Below, piece after piece: positions 25,077 through 37,646 of a stretch of DNA of 60,201 nt. This DNA comes from Halieaceae bacterium UBA5044 (GTDB lineage Bacteria; Pseudomonadota; Gammaproteobacteria; Pseudomonadales; Halieaceae). Position numbers and translations under genes: made by a program. Every line of letters starts with the position of its first letter. The stretch's first letter is position 1. Under the pieces are notes generated by a model. It had not been told where the DNA came from. It did not search any database and worked only from the letters and a program-made list of their open reading frames with translations. The stretch covers positions 28,800 through 89,000 of the forward strand of contig DIBU01000010.1 in NCBI GenBank assembly GCA_002416125.1. The letters are read 5' to 3'.

Positions 25077-26219
25077 TTGTCCAGCCCAGCCCTTTTGGCC
25101 CTTGAAGATGGCACCGTTTTCAGAGGTGTGGCGATTGGAGCGGATGGTGCCTCCGTTGGTGAGGTGGTGTTCAACACCGCAATGACCGGGTATCAGGAGA
25201 TCCTCACGGATCCCTCCTACGCGCGCCAGATTGTCACCCTGACCTACCCCCACATCGGCAACACCGGGACCAACGCGGAAGACGAGGAATCCTCCGCCAT
25301 CTGGGCCGCGGGGCTGGTGATTCGGGATCTGCCCCTGATGGCGAGCAACTACCGCAATCAGGAAGACCTGCAGAGCTACCTGCGGCGGCGCAATATTGTG
25401 GGTATTGCCGATATCGACACCCGGCGCCTGACCCGCATACTGCGCGACAAGGGCGCACAGAACGGCTGCATCATGGCCGGTGAACAGGTGGATGAAGCAG
25501 CGGCTCTGGCCCAGGCGCGCGGGTTTGCCGGGCTCAAGGGCATGGACCTGGCGAAGGAAGTCAGTGTGGACGCGCCCTACACCTGGCGCGAGGGCAGCTG
25601 GGTACTGGGCTCCGGTTACAGCGAACGGCCCGACACGGAACTGCCCTGGCACGTGGTGGCCTACGACTATGGCGTCAAGCGCAACATCCTGCGCATGCTG
25701 GTCGACCGCGGCTGCCGCCTCACGGTGGTGCCGGCGCAAACCCCGGCCAGCGAGGTGCTTGCCCTGCAACCGGACGGGGTGTTCCTGTCCAACGGTCCGG
25801 GCGACCCGGAGCCCTGCGACTACGCCATCACCGCCATCCGCGACATTCTCGAGACCGACATACCGGTGTTCGGCATTTGCCTGGGACACCAGCTGCTGGC
25901 CCTGGCCAGCGGCGCCCGTACCCTGAAGATGGGTCACGGTCACCACGGGGCGAACCACCCGGTGCAGAACCTCGATGACGGTACGGTGCTGATCACCAGC
26001 CAGAACCACGGGTTTGCGGTGGACGAGGCCGGCCTGCCGGGCACGCTGCGAGTCACCCACAAGTCACTGTTCGACGGCACCTTGCAGGGTATCCACCGCA
26101 CCGACAAGGCGGCTTTCGGCTTCCAGGGGCACCCGGAAGCCAGCCCGGGCCCGCACGATGCCGCCCCACTGTTTGACCATTTCATCGCCTTGATGACCGC
26201 CAGAACCGGGAGCCGCTGA
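25077..26219 (+). CDS. carA: Carbamoyl-phosphate synthase, small (glutaminase) subunit
   Basis: A 380-residue glutamine amidotransferase subunit releasing ammonia for carbamoyl phosphate, the precursor of arginine and pyrimidines. The N-terminal SPALLALEDGTVFRG and the nucleophile C268 in FGICLGHQ match E. coli CarA (C269). The triad histidine and glutamate lie in GFQGHPEASPGPHD. The start is TTG 25077 with GGAGG five bases upstream; it fits the family N-terminus, whereas a TTG at 25065 precedes the ribosome site. carB follows after 6 bp. Expression is probably controlled through the leader terminator. Confidence 0.96.
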   Translation: MSSPALLALEDGTVFRGVAIGADGASVGEVVFNTAMTGYQEILTDPSYARQIVTLTYPHIGNTGTNAEDEESSAIWAAGLVIRDLPLMASNYRNQEDLQSYLRRRNIVGIADIDTRRLTRILRDKGAQNGCIMAGEQVDEAAALAQARGFAGLKGMDLAKEVSVDAPYTWREGSWVLGSGYSERPDTELPWHVVAYDYGVKRNILRMLVDRGCRLTVVPAQTPASEVLALQPDGVFLSNGPGDPEPCDYAITAIRDILETDIPVFGICLGHQLLALASGARTLKMGHGHHGANHPVQNLDDGTVLITSQNHGFAVDEAGLPGTLRVTHKSLFDGTLQGIHRTDKAAFGFQGHPEASPGPHDAAPLFDHFIALMTARTGSR

Positions 26220-26225
26220 ACCGCC

Positions 26226-29443
<3,218 letters not shown>

Positions 29444-29447
<4 letters not shown>

Positions 29448-29920
29448 GTAAAGTACCCATGACCGTCAGCGGCGAACGCCTGCTGCGGGAAGAACTGGAC
29501 CGACTCAAGCGTGTTGAGCGGCCGCGCATTGTCGCGGCCATCGCCGAGGCCCGCGAGCACGGCGACCTGAAAGAGAACGCGGAGTATCACGCCGCCCGCG
29601 AACAGCAGAGTTTTGCGGAAGGGCGTATCCAGGAGATCGAAAGCAAACTGGCCAACGCGCAAGTCATTGATGTGACTGCGATTGCGCGCACGGGCAAGGT
29701 GATCTTCGGTGTTACGGTCGACCTGATCAATGTCGATACCGACGCCACGGTCACCTACCGCATCGTGGGGGAAGATGAGGCCGACGTGAAGAACAACCTG
29801 ATATCCGTTGGCTCGCCCATCGCACGCGCGTTGATCGGCAAAGAGGAGGGTGATGTCGTGGTGGTCCGGGCGCCGGCCGGCGATATCGAATACGAGATAG
29901 CCGAGGTGCGCCATATCTAG
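29444..29920 (+). CDS. greA: Transcription elongation factor GreA
   Basis: A 158-residue GreA, the same length as in E. coli. The N-terminal coiled coil carries the acidic tip motif HGDLKENAEYHAARE (about 36-50), which reaches the RNA polymerase active site and stimulates cleavage of backtracked RNA. The C-terminal FKBP-like domain includes ISVGSPIARALIGKEEGD. The start overlaps the carB stop (ATGA). The carAB-greA arrangement is known from Pseudomonas, supporting a single operon. The next gene on the strand, 26 bp away, starts the polysaccharide cluster. Confidence 0.97.
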
Positions 29921-29946
29921 CGCGCATCCTCCGGCGGTCGCGCCAG

Positions 29947-31017
29947 ATGGATGACGACCGCCGGGTGCGCTCTCTGCAGTTTCTGCCGCTGCTGTGCCTT
30001 GCAGCAGGCTTGTTTTACGCTTCTCTGGCCTCCGCCACCGCAACACCAGTGGCGTATCCTGACCGAACAGGTCACACAGTCACCCTGCACTTGTCGGCAC
30101 AGGGCAACGCTGCACTGAATCTCGCCTGCCCTGCCTCAGCGCAGCTGCTGCATGTGCGCGTCGATCGCGGCGAGCTACTGAGCGCAGTGGCGCTGCAGCG
30201 GCTGTCGACGCGACCCGCAGCACATCGCGGAGAACGGGTGCCCGGCCCCTTCAGCGGCGGCGCGTTGCAGCTGCCGCTTTACGCGCCCGGGCCTGGGGAG
30301 CTGGCAGATTCGCGCTGCCGCATGCAGGTGCAGGGGCGGCCGGGGGCGCGGCTGACCTTCAGCGCGTTTGTGTGGCAACCCGTCACCCTGGGGGCGCGCC
30401 TGCGCGGTATGTGGAGCGACTGGACCGGCTATCGTTCCTGGCAGCAGTATTCTATCAACGCTCATGCAGCAGTGGTGCAGGCATGGCACGGCCTGTCCCC
30501 CAACGTGCTGCTCGGCGCGGTTTTCCTGCTGGTTGGGCTGCTGGGCTTCAGGCGCTGGCGCACACGTTTTCTGTTGGGGTGGATGCTGGCCTGCTGGCTG
30601 GTACTGGATCTGCCCTGGCAATGGCGCCTCCTGCAACAGGCGGAGGCGACCCGAGCGGTGTTTGCCGGGGTGGCGGCCGAGCGCCGACCCGGGCTGACTG
30701 AAGACGCCGCGCTCTGGGCCTTTGCCGAACAGATCCGCACACGGGTGCCCGCGCTTGAACCCCGATTCTTCGTCGCCAGTGCCAGCGATTACGCCGGGAT
30801 GCGTATGGCCTATTACCTGTATCCGCGGAATGTGTACTGGCGTCGCGATGGTCCCGAGCTGCCCCCGGGGGATGCCCTGCACGGCGGGGACTATGTGGTA
30901 GTGGTCCAGCCCAGCGAATTGCGCCGCGAGCCCCAGTCTGGTGACCTGGTGCTGGCGGGTTTGCAGGCGCGGGTGCTGCTTGACGTGGGCGGCATCGCCC
31001 TGTTCGAGGTGCGCTGA
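29947..31017 (+). CDS. Uncharacterised membrane-anchored protein of the polysaccharide cluster
   Basis: Not recognised. The 356-residue product has an N-terminal signal or anchor helix (about 11-31), a presumably periplasmic region to about 180, two hydrophobic helices near 185-225, and a C-terminal soluble domain (about 240-356) ending in strands such as DYVVVVQPSEL and VLLDVGGIALFEVR. The layout resembles proteins that accompany membrane glycosyltransferases. It follows greA by 26 bp and abuts the next gene with no gap (TGA then GTG), so translational coupling with the GT-C-like protein is likely. Confidence 0.6.
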   Translation: MDDDRRVRSLQFLPLLCLAAGLFYASLASATATPVAYPDRTGHTVTLHLSAQGNAALNLACPASAQLLHVRVDRGELLSAVALQRLSTRPAAHRGERVPGPFSGGALQLPLYAPGPGELADSRCRMQVQGRPGARLTFSAFVWQPVTLGARLRGMWSDWTGYRSWQQYSINAHAAVVQAWHGLSPNVLLGAVFLLVGLLGFRRWRTRFLLGWMLACWLVLDLPWQWRLLQQAEATRAVFAGVAAERRPGLTEDAALWAFAEQIRTRVPALEPRFFVASASDYAGMRMAYYLYPRNVYWRRDGPELPPGDALHGGDYVVVVQPSELRREPQSGDLVLAGLQARVLLDVGGIALFEVR

Positions 31018-32409
31018 GTGGACTGGCTGCGCCTGACGCTCGCTTTGCTCCTGCCGCTGCTGGTGGGCGTTCAGTGGGTCGCGCGGTTGATACCGGCGTC
31101 GCCCGGCAGGCCCTGGCTGGTGGCCGGCTACGGGCTGTTCGCTGGCCTCATGTTCTGGCCCCTGCTGTTGCGGTTGTGGTCGGCCTGCGGGCTGCCGCTG
31201 GGGTTCTGGCCGCCACTGGGTGTCGCCGCGCTGTTGCTTGTGGCTCTGCGCTGGTGGCCGCAGACGGCACTTCCGACCGTCCGGCAGGTGGCCCACTCAC
31301 GCCCGTTGCCGGGTATCCGTCTGCTCTGCGGCGTGCTGCTGGCGTTACTCTGCCTGCGCCTGCTGTCGCTTGGCGCTGAGGTCATCTGGCGGCCGCTGTT
31401 TCCCTGGGACGCGACGATGCACTGGGCGACCAAGGCGCGCACCTGGTTTGAATGGCAGCGCCTGGTGCCCTTCGTGTCCAACGAGGCGTGGCTGCAGCTG
31501 GGCGGACAGGGCGTGTTTACCGACCACCACCCCGATTACCCGGTGACCGTGCCGCTCTGGCAGTATTGGCTGGCCACGGCGCTGGCGCGCTGGGATCCGG
31601 CGCTGATCAACCTGCCCTGGCTGGTCTGTTACTGCAGCCTGGGCATGGCATTCTTCGGTCAGGCCAGGGCGGCGGCAGCATCCGCCGCGGAAGCGCTGGT
31701 GTTCAGCTTTTTCCTGCTGACGCTCCCCTTGCTCAACACCCATGTGGCACTCGCCGGCTATGCAGACCTGTTCCTCGCAACAGCCTTCGGTCTTGCGCTC
31801 ATGGCTTTGCACAACGGCAGCGTGGGCGGTCAGCGGTGGCAGTGGCCCCTGCTGGCGTTTTCCGCGCTGAGCTGCCTGCTGATCAAGAATGAGGGTTTTT
31901 TCTGGATGCTGACCCTGCTCCCCGGCCTCTGGGTCGCGCGGCGTCGCGATGCCCGGCGCGTCTTGCTGGCGATAGCCGGCATCGCAGTTGCTGTGCCTCT
32001 GGTGCTGTGGCTGTTCCCGCCGGACATTAGCGTCGCGGGGCATTCGCTGCACAGCCTTGACCTGGGATATCGCCCGGGCGCTTTGTCCGGTATTCTCAGG
32101 AGCCTTCTGGTGCTGGGCAATTGGCATATGTCGCTGTGGTATCTGATATTCCTGGTGGCCCTAGCCGTGTGGCAACGCCCCGGCCTTCTGGTGGCAGCCG
32201 GTCCACTGGTCACAGCGCTGTGCGTCGCCTTCCTGCTGTTCCTGTGGCTGTTCACGGTGACTGAATTTGCCATCGGTGCGATTCGCCAGACGGCGGTAGG
32301 GCGGATCGGTCTGCACCTGATGCCGGGCGTGCTGTTCCTGTTGTTGGTGATGCACGGCCAGCTGCGCAGGTCGGCGCCGCGACCGGCCTCCACTGAGTTG
32401 GCGGGTTAG
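31018..32409 (+). CDS. Polytopic membrane protein, GT-C-like glycosyltransferase candidate
   Basis: A 463-residue protein with about 11-12 hydrophobic helices, starting at GTG directly after the preceding stop. Between the early helices lies a loop with PWDATMHWATKART and, further on, HPDYPVTVPLWQYW. An acidic residue in the first large extracytoplasmic loop and this 'YP..PLW' pattern recall the GT-C fold (ArnT/PMT-like), which uses polyprenyl-linked sugars. Its neighbours, a GT4, a heparinase-like lyase and a flippase, support a role in polysaccharide or glycolipid assembly. Neither donor nor acceptor can be deduced. Confidence 0.6.
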   Translation: MDWLRLTLALLLPLLVGVQWVARLIPASPGRPWLVAGYGLFAGLMFWPLLLRLWSACGLPLGFWPPLGVAALLLVALRWWPQTALPTVRQVAHSRPLPGIRLLCGVLLALLCLRLLSLGAEVIWRPLFPWDATMHWATKARTWFEWQRLVPFVSNEAWLQLGGQGVFTDHHPDYPVTVPLWQYWLATALARWDPALINLPWLVCYCSLGMAFFGQARAAAASAAEALVFSFFLLTLPLLNTHVALAGYADLFLATAFGLALMALHNGSVGGQRWQWPLLAFSALSCLLIKNEGFFWMLTLLPGLWVARRRDARRVLLAIAGIAVAVPLVLWLFPPDISVAGHSLHSLDLGYRPGALSGILRSLLVLGNWHMSLWYLIFLVALAVWQRPGLLVAAGPLVTALCVAFLLFLWLFTVTEFAIGAIRQTAVGRIGLHLMPGVLFLLLVMHGQLRRSAPRPASTELAG

Positions 32410-32411
32410 CC

Positions 32412-33356
32412 GTGGTCGCGGCGGAACGGGGATGGCACCTCGCCTGGCTGCTGCTGGGCGGCCTATGCCTGATTCCGGCGACGCTGCCCCTGTCGTCGTT
32501 GCCCGTGTTGAATGACCTGTTGCCTGCACTCGCGCACCATGTCCTGCCGGAGAAGGCGCGTTATTCGCCCCTGGGTTACTGGCTGCTGTTGACGCTGGTC
32601 TGGCAGGCGCAGCGCCGGTGGCCAGTGGTTTCCGGGCCGTTCCTCTCGCTGGCATTGCGCCAGGACATGCTCTGGTACTTCACGACGATGGGGCTGCGCC
32701 TGCTGTTCCTCGGTGCCTGGGCGCATGCGGTGGTGGCGTTGTACACGCATTACCTGGGCTTCCTGACGCTCCCCGGTGTGGCCCACTGGCACCCCGCGGC
32801 CCAGTTCGTGCTCGGGGTGCTGTTGGCGGACTTCACCCGCTGGCTCAGCCACCTGATTCGCCACAAGGTACCGCTTTTCTGGGCGTTTCATTCGGTGCAC
32901 CATTCCCAGCGCGATCTCAACCTGTTCACAGACGCCCGGGTGCACCCTGTGGACCGCATGGTGTCCTCGCTGATCACCAGCTTTGCGCTGCTGATTACCG
33001 GCAATGGTGTGCCGGCGGTGATTCTCTGGATGCTGATTGAGACCCTGTACCCGAAGTTCTACCACGCCAACATCCGGGTGGATCTGGGGCCGCTGCGCTA
33101 CCTGCTGGTCACCCCGCAGTCTCACCGCGTACACCACGGCGTGGAGCACCGCTACCACGACTGCAATTTCGGTTTCCTGTTTTCAGTGTGGGACCGGCTT
33201 TTCGGCACCCAGCACCCCGAGCATCGCATCTGGCCGGCTACCGGCATTCCCGACACGGATTTTCCCGTGGAGCGCGAGGACGGCGTGATCGGCCTGCTGA
33301 AGACCCTAGGCCGCCAGCTCGTGTATCCATTTCTGTCGCTGCGCCGTCGGGCATGA
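32412..33356 (+). CDS. Sterol desaturase / fatty acid hydroxylase family protein
   Basis: A 314-residue membrane di-iron oxygenase. The histidine boxes of the family are visible: HLIRHKVPLFWAFHSVHHSQ gives HxxxH and HxxHH, and HRVHHGVEHRYHD gives the third cluster. Four or more hydrophobic helices flank them. Relatives hydroxylate or desaturate lipids, including sterols and sphingoid or fatty chains. GTG 32412 starts three bases after the previous stop, and the stop overlaps the next ATG. Its position inside a glycosyltransferase operon suggests modification of a lipid carrier or glycolipid. That role is inference. Confidence 0.85.
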   Translation: MVAAERGWHLAWLLLGGLCLIPATLPLSSLPVLNDLLPALAHHVLPEKARYSPLGYWLLLTLVWQAQRRWPVVSGPFLSLALRQDMLWYFTTMGLRLLFLGAWAHAVVALYTHYLGFLTLPGVAHWHPAAQFVLGVLLADFTRWLSHLIRHKVPLFWAFHSVHHSQRDLNLFTDARVHPVDRMVSSLITSFALLITGNGVPAVILWMLIETLYPKFYHANIRVDLGPLRYLLVTPQSHRVHHGVEHRYHDCNFGFLFSVWDRLFGTQHPEHRIWPATGIPDTDFPVEREDGVIGLLKTLGRQLVYPFLSLRRRA

Positions 33357-34504
33357 AGATCGGCTTCCTGATCCAGCACTTTCCACCCCATCTCGGTGGG
33401 GCGGAATGCCAGGCACGCGATCTCGCCGAGGCGCTGGTGCGCGCCGGACACGGGGTTGAGGTTGCGACCACGCGCGGTGACCGGGCACAGCTCGCACGGG
33501 AGATGCGTGGCGGCGTTGCGATACGCCGCTGTATCAGCCCCGCGCCCCGCTGGCTGAAGCTGCCCTGGAATCTGGTGGCAGGTTTCCTGTTGGGCTGGCG
33601 CCTGGCCGGGAACTGTGAGCTTCTGCACGGACACTGCCTGTCGCCCTTCGTGCTCGGTGGCCTGCTCGCCGCACACTGTCGTGGGCGCCCTGTGGTGCTT
33701 AAGATCTGCTCCGTCGGGCCGATGGGAGACGTCGCGCGCCTGCGACACCCCGGGCTGTTGGGTGTGCCCTGGCGTATCGCTTCCTCTGCGGACGGGTTTC
33801 TGGTGCCCACCCGCGCGGTGGGAGATGAGTTGCAGGCAGCCGGGATCTCCCCCGCCATTATCCACCGGGTGCCGTCCCTGTTCCCGCAGGCGGTTTCGCC
33901 GCCCACCGAAATCCGGGCTGAAGACCGTCAGGATGTTCGCGAGGTGCTTTTCGTCGGCCGCCTGCATCCGCAGAAGGGTCTGCACACTCTGATGAAGGCC
34001 TGGTCGGCGTTGGGCGGGGCCGCGGGCTGGCGCTGGGTTATTGTCGGGGATGGGCCGATGCGCCAGGAAATAGGGGACTGGATCGTGCGCGAGGGCCTGC
34101 AGTCCTCGGTCGTGCTGGCCGGCTACCAGCCAGATCCCGCCCCCTGGTTCCAGCGGGCCGATGTCTTCGTGTTCCCCTCCCATTCGGAGTCTTTTGGCAA
34201 CGTGCTGGTAGAGGCGCTTGCACACGGCTGTCACGTGCTGACAACAGAGGTTGGCGTCGTGCAGGATTGGCCGGATCACGCGCCCGTGGTGCGGCTGCCT
34301 GTGGAACAGCCAGCGGCCTGGGAGCGCGCGCTGCGAGACTGGGCCGAGATGTCGAGCGGGGAGCGGGAGCGCCGTTGCCGGCTGGCCAGGTCTTTCGCGG
34401 CGGAGCAGCACCACCCCGATGCCGTGCTGTCCTGCCTGCAGAACCTGTACGCCAGCATGCTGCCAGTTGGGGACGGGCGGCATGGGGCAGGGGGCAGCTG
34501 TTGA
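33353..34504 (+). CDS. Glycosyltransferase family 4
   Basis: A 383-residue GT-B retaining transferase. The N-terminal half opens with IGFLIQHFPPHLGGAECQARD, the acceptor-side glycine loop. The C-terminal half carries VLFVGRLHPQKGLHTLMKAW and the E(x7)E-type nucleotide-sugar motif in VFVFPSHSESFGNVLVEALA. The ATG overlaps the previous stop (ATGA). An in-frame extension to 33188 exists but overlaps the hydroxylase gene and lacks family similarity. It would add one sugar from an NDP-sugar to the growing glycan at the cytoplasmic face. Confidence 0.9.
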   Translation: MKIGFLIQHFPPHLGGAECQARDLAEALVRAGHGVEVATTRGDRAQLAREMRGGVAIRRCISPAPRWLKLPWNLVAGFLLGWRLAGNCELLHGHCLSPFVLGGLLAAHCRGRPVVLKICSVGPMGDVARLRHPGLLGVPWRIASSADGFLVPTRAVGDELQAAGISPAIIHRVPSLFPQAVSPPTEIRAEDRQDVREVLFVGRLHPQKGLHTLMKAWSALGGAAGWRWVIVGDGPMRQEIGDWIVREGLQSSVVLAGYQPDPAPWFQRADVFVFPSHSESFGNVLVEALAHGCHVLTTEVGVVQDWPDHAPVVRLPVEQPAAWERALRDWAEMSSGERERRCRLARSFAAEQHHPDAVLSCLQNLYASMLPVGDGRHGAGGSC

Positions 34505-36150
34505 ACGCCGGTCTGCGCCTGCAACGCCTCTGGTGGCAACTGCGCTACCTGCGGCCACGGCAGGTGGCGCAGAGGCTGCACTTGCGGCTGCGCCGTCCCG
34601 GCCGTTTGGCGCAGGTGGCAGCCCCCGCATGGCAAGCACCTGGGCAGCCCTGGATGGCGCCGGCGCCGCTCACTGCCCGTTGGGATGAAGACGGTGTTTT
34701 CCGGCTGCTGGGTGGCGAGTTGCGCTGGTCACCCGCATCCCTCTGGCGCGACCGGTCGCCCGGCAAGAAGCGCCTCATGGAGCTAAACACCTGCAACTGG
34801 TTATGGAGTGCCGGGTTGCCATCGGGGCGGCGCTTGCTGGCGGATTGGGTAGCGACCCAGAGCCGGCCGGACGGGCCAGGGTGGCACCCGTACATCACGT
34901 CCCAGCGCATCGTGAACTGGGTCAAATGGGGTCTTGCGGGGCATGAACTCGATAGCGCGCTGCGCGCGAGCCTGGCGCAGCAGGTGCGTTACCTGGAGCC
35001 GCGGCTGGCCTTTGACGAATGTGATCACAAACTCATCAACAATGCCAAGGCACTGCTGTTCGCGGGGCACAGCCTGGCTGACCCGCAGGCCTCGCAGTGG
35101 CGGGCGCGCGGTCTGCGTTTGCTCGCGCAGTATCTGCCCGAGCTGCTGCTCGACGATGGTGGCTACGCGGGGCGCAGCCCGATGTACCACAACGCCTTGC
35201 TGCTCGACCTGTTGGACATGATTAACCTGTTGCGCGCCTATGGTCAGCCGCTGCCTGACGGGTTGGAAGCGCGTTGCAACGCTGCGCTGCACTGGTCGCG
35301 TGCCCTGTGCCATGCGGACCATGAGCCAGCCCTGTTCAACGATGCGGCACTGGACGTGGTTCCGGGCGCGGATGCCCTCACGGCCTATGCCCGGCGACTC
35401 GGCCTGCAGGGTGCAGAGGATGACCAGGAGACCGCCAGCTGTTGGCTGCCGGCGTCCGGTGTGGGTCGTCTGCGGGCGGGCCCCGCGCTACTGCTTGCCG
35501 ACCTCGGCCCCCTCGGGCCGGACCATGCGGCCAGTCACGGGCACGCGGGCACACTGGGTTTCGAGTTGTCGCTGGCGGGTCAGCGGGTATTGGTCGATAC
35601 GGGACTGTCGACCTACGAGGACCTTCGCTATCGCGCCTACGAGCGCAGTACCGCCGCCCACAATACGGTGGTGGTGGACGGGAAGAACTCTTCCGATGTC
35701 TGGGGGCTGTTCAAGCTGGGACGGCGTGCACGGATCGTTGCTGCGGGCTATACGCCGAGTGACATGGGTGGTGTCCTGCATGCCTCGCACGACGGTTATT
35801 CGCGTGCCCGGTCGCGGCTGATTCATCACCGTGAATGGTCACTCTGTGCCGATCGCCTGACGATCGATGATGTGCTGGAGGGCGCGGGTGAGCACCGTGT
35901 GGATGCCTACTTTCACCTGCACCCCGACCTCACGGTTGAGCTGCGCGGACCCCATCTGGCCAGTATCGGTCTGCCGGATGGCCGGTGTCTTGAGCTGGCG
36001 GTGGATCCGCAGCTCACATTGGGTGTGGAGGATGGCTACCGCGCTACCCGCTTCGGCGAGCGCCAGCCGAGCAAAGTGCTGCGCGCACAGGCTGAGCTCA
36101 CATTCCCTGTGCGTCTGCGGCATGTGCTCGCGGGATGGCGCTGCGGCTAA
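34501..36150 (+). CDS. Heparinase II/III-family polysaccharide lyase-like protein
   Basis: A 549-residue protein. The N-terminal alpha/alpha toroid (about 1-330) has DECDHKLINNAKALLFAG and GGYAGRSPMYHNALLLDLLDM. The C-terminal beta-sandwich opens with SHGHAGTLGFELSLAGQRVL and contains RSTAAHNTVVVDGKNSSDVW, the heparinase II/III hallmark. No signal peptide is seen. I choose TTG 34501, which overlaps the previous TGA; more upstream starts lie inside the GT4 gene. Such lyase-like proteins are common in exopolysaccharide clusters and may trim or edit the polymer. It ends in a 4-bp stop overlap with the convergent gene. Confidence 0.82.
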   Translation: MNAGLRLQRLWWQLRYLRPRQVAQRLHLRLRRPGRLAQVAAPAWQAPGQPWMAPAPLTARWDEDGVFRLLGGELRWSPASLWRDRSPGKKRLMELNTCNWLWSAGLPSGRRLLADWVATQSRPDGPGWHPYITSQRIVNWVKWGLAGHELDSALRASLAQQVRYLEPRLAFDECDHKLINNAKALLFAGHSLADPQASQWRARGLRLLAQYLPELLLDDGGYAGRSPMYHNALLLDLLDMINLLRAYGQPLPDGLEARCNAALHWSRALCHADHEPALFNDAALDVVPGADALTAYARRLGLQGAEDDQETASCWLPASGVGRLRAGPALLLADLGPLGPDHAASHGHAGTLGFELSLAGQRVLVDTGLSTYEDLRYRAYERSTAAHNTVVVDGKNSSDVWGLFKLGRRARIVAAGYTPSDMGGVLHASHDGYSRARSRLIHHREWSLCADRLTIDDVLEGAGEHRVDAYFHLHPDLTVELRGPHLASIGLPDGRCLELAVDPQLTLGVEDGYRATRFGERQPSKVLRAQAELTFPVRLRHVLAGWRCG

Positions 36151-37646
36151 CGACGCAGGGACCGACCCTCGCCCACTGTAGCGGGTCCGCCGCAGAGCTC
36201 GCTCAGGGTGGCTGCAATATCCAGGACGCTGCTGTCGGCGGGTAGCTGGCCTGGCATCGTGCGCGGATGAGCCAGGGGCTCGCGCAGGACAAGCATGGCG
36301 TGTTGATTGTGGGCGCCACTCCACTGCGGCGGGTGGGAAACCTCCAGCCGGGTCAGCCCCGACCCGGTTACGAAGCGCACGGGTGCGCGCTCGTTCCACT
36401 CCACCAACAGGTCCGGCATGGCACCCCTTTCGCCGCCTGGGTAGTGTTCGCAGGTTTTCAGGACACGGGTGACCAGAGGCTCGTCTGTCTCGGCGTTGCG
36501 CAGTCCGGCGAGCTGTCTGGCCAGGTGGTCCAGGTACGCCGGGTACGCCTGTGCGCTGACCTGGCCATTCGTCTCCCGGCCTTCAAGGTTGATGCGCAGC
36601 CCGCCGATATTGTCGTTGGAACGCACCGGAAAGCAGCGCCGGTTGCTGAAATCTGCGCCCTGCAGTTTCTGGTCAGCCCAGTGTCCGGCGCTGATCAGCT
36701 GCTTTCTCCAACCGGCGGGCAGTGTTCTCCACAGTTGGGTCAGGGTTCGACGCAGTGTGCCGGCTCCCCGCGAGGGCGCGGGCTCCAGGGCGTCCAGCAG
36801 TTCACCCATCAGCGCCGGGTGCACGTGGCTGGGCCCCATCCCGGGCCCGGCGAAGACCAGCAGCGCGCTATCGGCAGGCAGCTGCGCGATGATATCCCCC
36901 GCGGCACGGTCCAGTGCAGCATAGACCGAGAGTAGTGGGTCGCCCTGGGCACCGCCAGCATGGCCCGGATAGTCGGGATCATGGCAGTGCCAGAGCTGAT
37001 GCCCCGCGCAGTGTCCGGCGCCAAGGCCCGCGACCAGCAGATCCCAGTCGCAGCACCGCATCCGGTTTAGTACCAGGTCGCGGCTCCCGGCGATGCTGTC
37101 CAGCAGCTTGTTGGCCACCACCCCGCCGTCATGCGCGGTGCTGTGGGTAAAGCGTTGCGCGATACAGGGGCAGGCGTCGGGCTGTAACCCCGCTGCGGCG
37201 AGCTCGTCCGGCAGGCTCTCGGGATACAGCGCCTTTTCCTCCCGGTAGTTGAAATGGCTGCGCCATCCAGAGACATAGCAGGCTTCCGATCCGCAGGGGG
37301 GCGGCGCCTTGGGTGCATCGAGCACGACCACCCTGCGCCCCTGTGCGGCCAGCGCTGCCCAGAAAGGCGGTGCGTTGCTGTCGGTCTGGTGGCTTTTCAG
37401 GGTGCTGTAATCATCATCGCCAAGCTGCTGGTGGTAGAAGCGCCCGTGTGCCTGTGGGGGCAGGCCGGTATACAGCGATGGCAGCAGGGCGTTGGCACCG
37501 ATACCGGGCAGCAGGTTGATATCGCCCTGCACACCGCTTTCGCACAGGGCTGCCAGATGTGGCAGCTGTCCGCTTTGCATCCCGCTGCGCAACAGGTCCG
37601 GCTCCATGGCTTCCAGGATCAGCAGGCAGGCCCTGGCAGCGCTCAT
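36147..37646 (-). CDS. Alkaline-phosphatase-superfamily protein with a degenerate active site
   Basis: A 499-residue protein of the type I phosphodiesterase/nucleotide pyrophosphatase-like group. Family landmarks are the opening LEAMEPDLLRSGM, LLPSLYTGLPPQAHGRFY, GHCAGHQLWHCHDPDYPGH and a C-terminal GAHNQHAMLVL. Compared with my recollection of relatives, the first metal-binding aspartate is glutamate, the usual Ser/Thr before the PSLYTG block is alanine, and the 'HGMG' histidine is proline (GPGMG). These changes suggest reduced or lost hydrolysis. The gene overlaps the next one on its strand by 4 bp and is the last of the minus-strand half of the cluster. Confidence 0.72.
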   Translation of the reverse strand: MSAARACLLILEAMEPDLLRSGMQSGQLPHLAALCESGVQGDINLLPGIGANALLPSLYTGLPPQAHGRFYHQQLGDDDYSTLKSHQTDSNAPPFWAALAAQGRRVVVLDAPKAPPPCGSEACYVSGWRSHFNYREEKALYPESLPDELAAAGLQPDACPCIAQRFTHSTAHDGGVVANKLLDSIAGSRDLVLNRMRCCDWDLLVAGLGAGHCAGHQLWHCHDPDYPGHAGGAQGDPLLSVYAALDRAAGDIIAQLPADSALLVFAGPGMGPSHVHPALMGELLDALEPAPSRGAGTLRRTLTQLWRTLPAGWRKQLISAGHWADQKLQGADFSNRRCFPVRSNDNIGGLRINLEGRETNGQVSAQAYPAYLDHLARQLAGLRNAETDEPLVTRVLKTCEHYPGGERGAMPDLLVEWNERAPVRFVTGSGLTRLEVSHPPQWSGAHNQHAMLVLREPLAHPRTMPGQLPADSSVLDIAATLSELCGGPATVGEGRSLRR

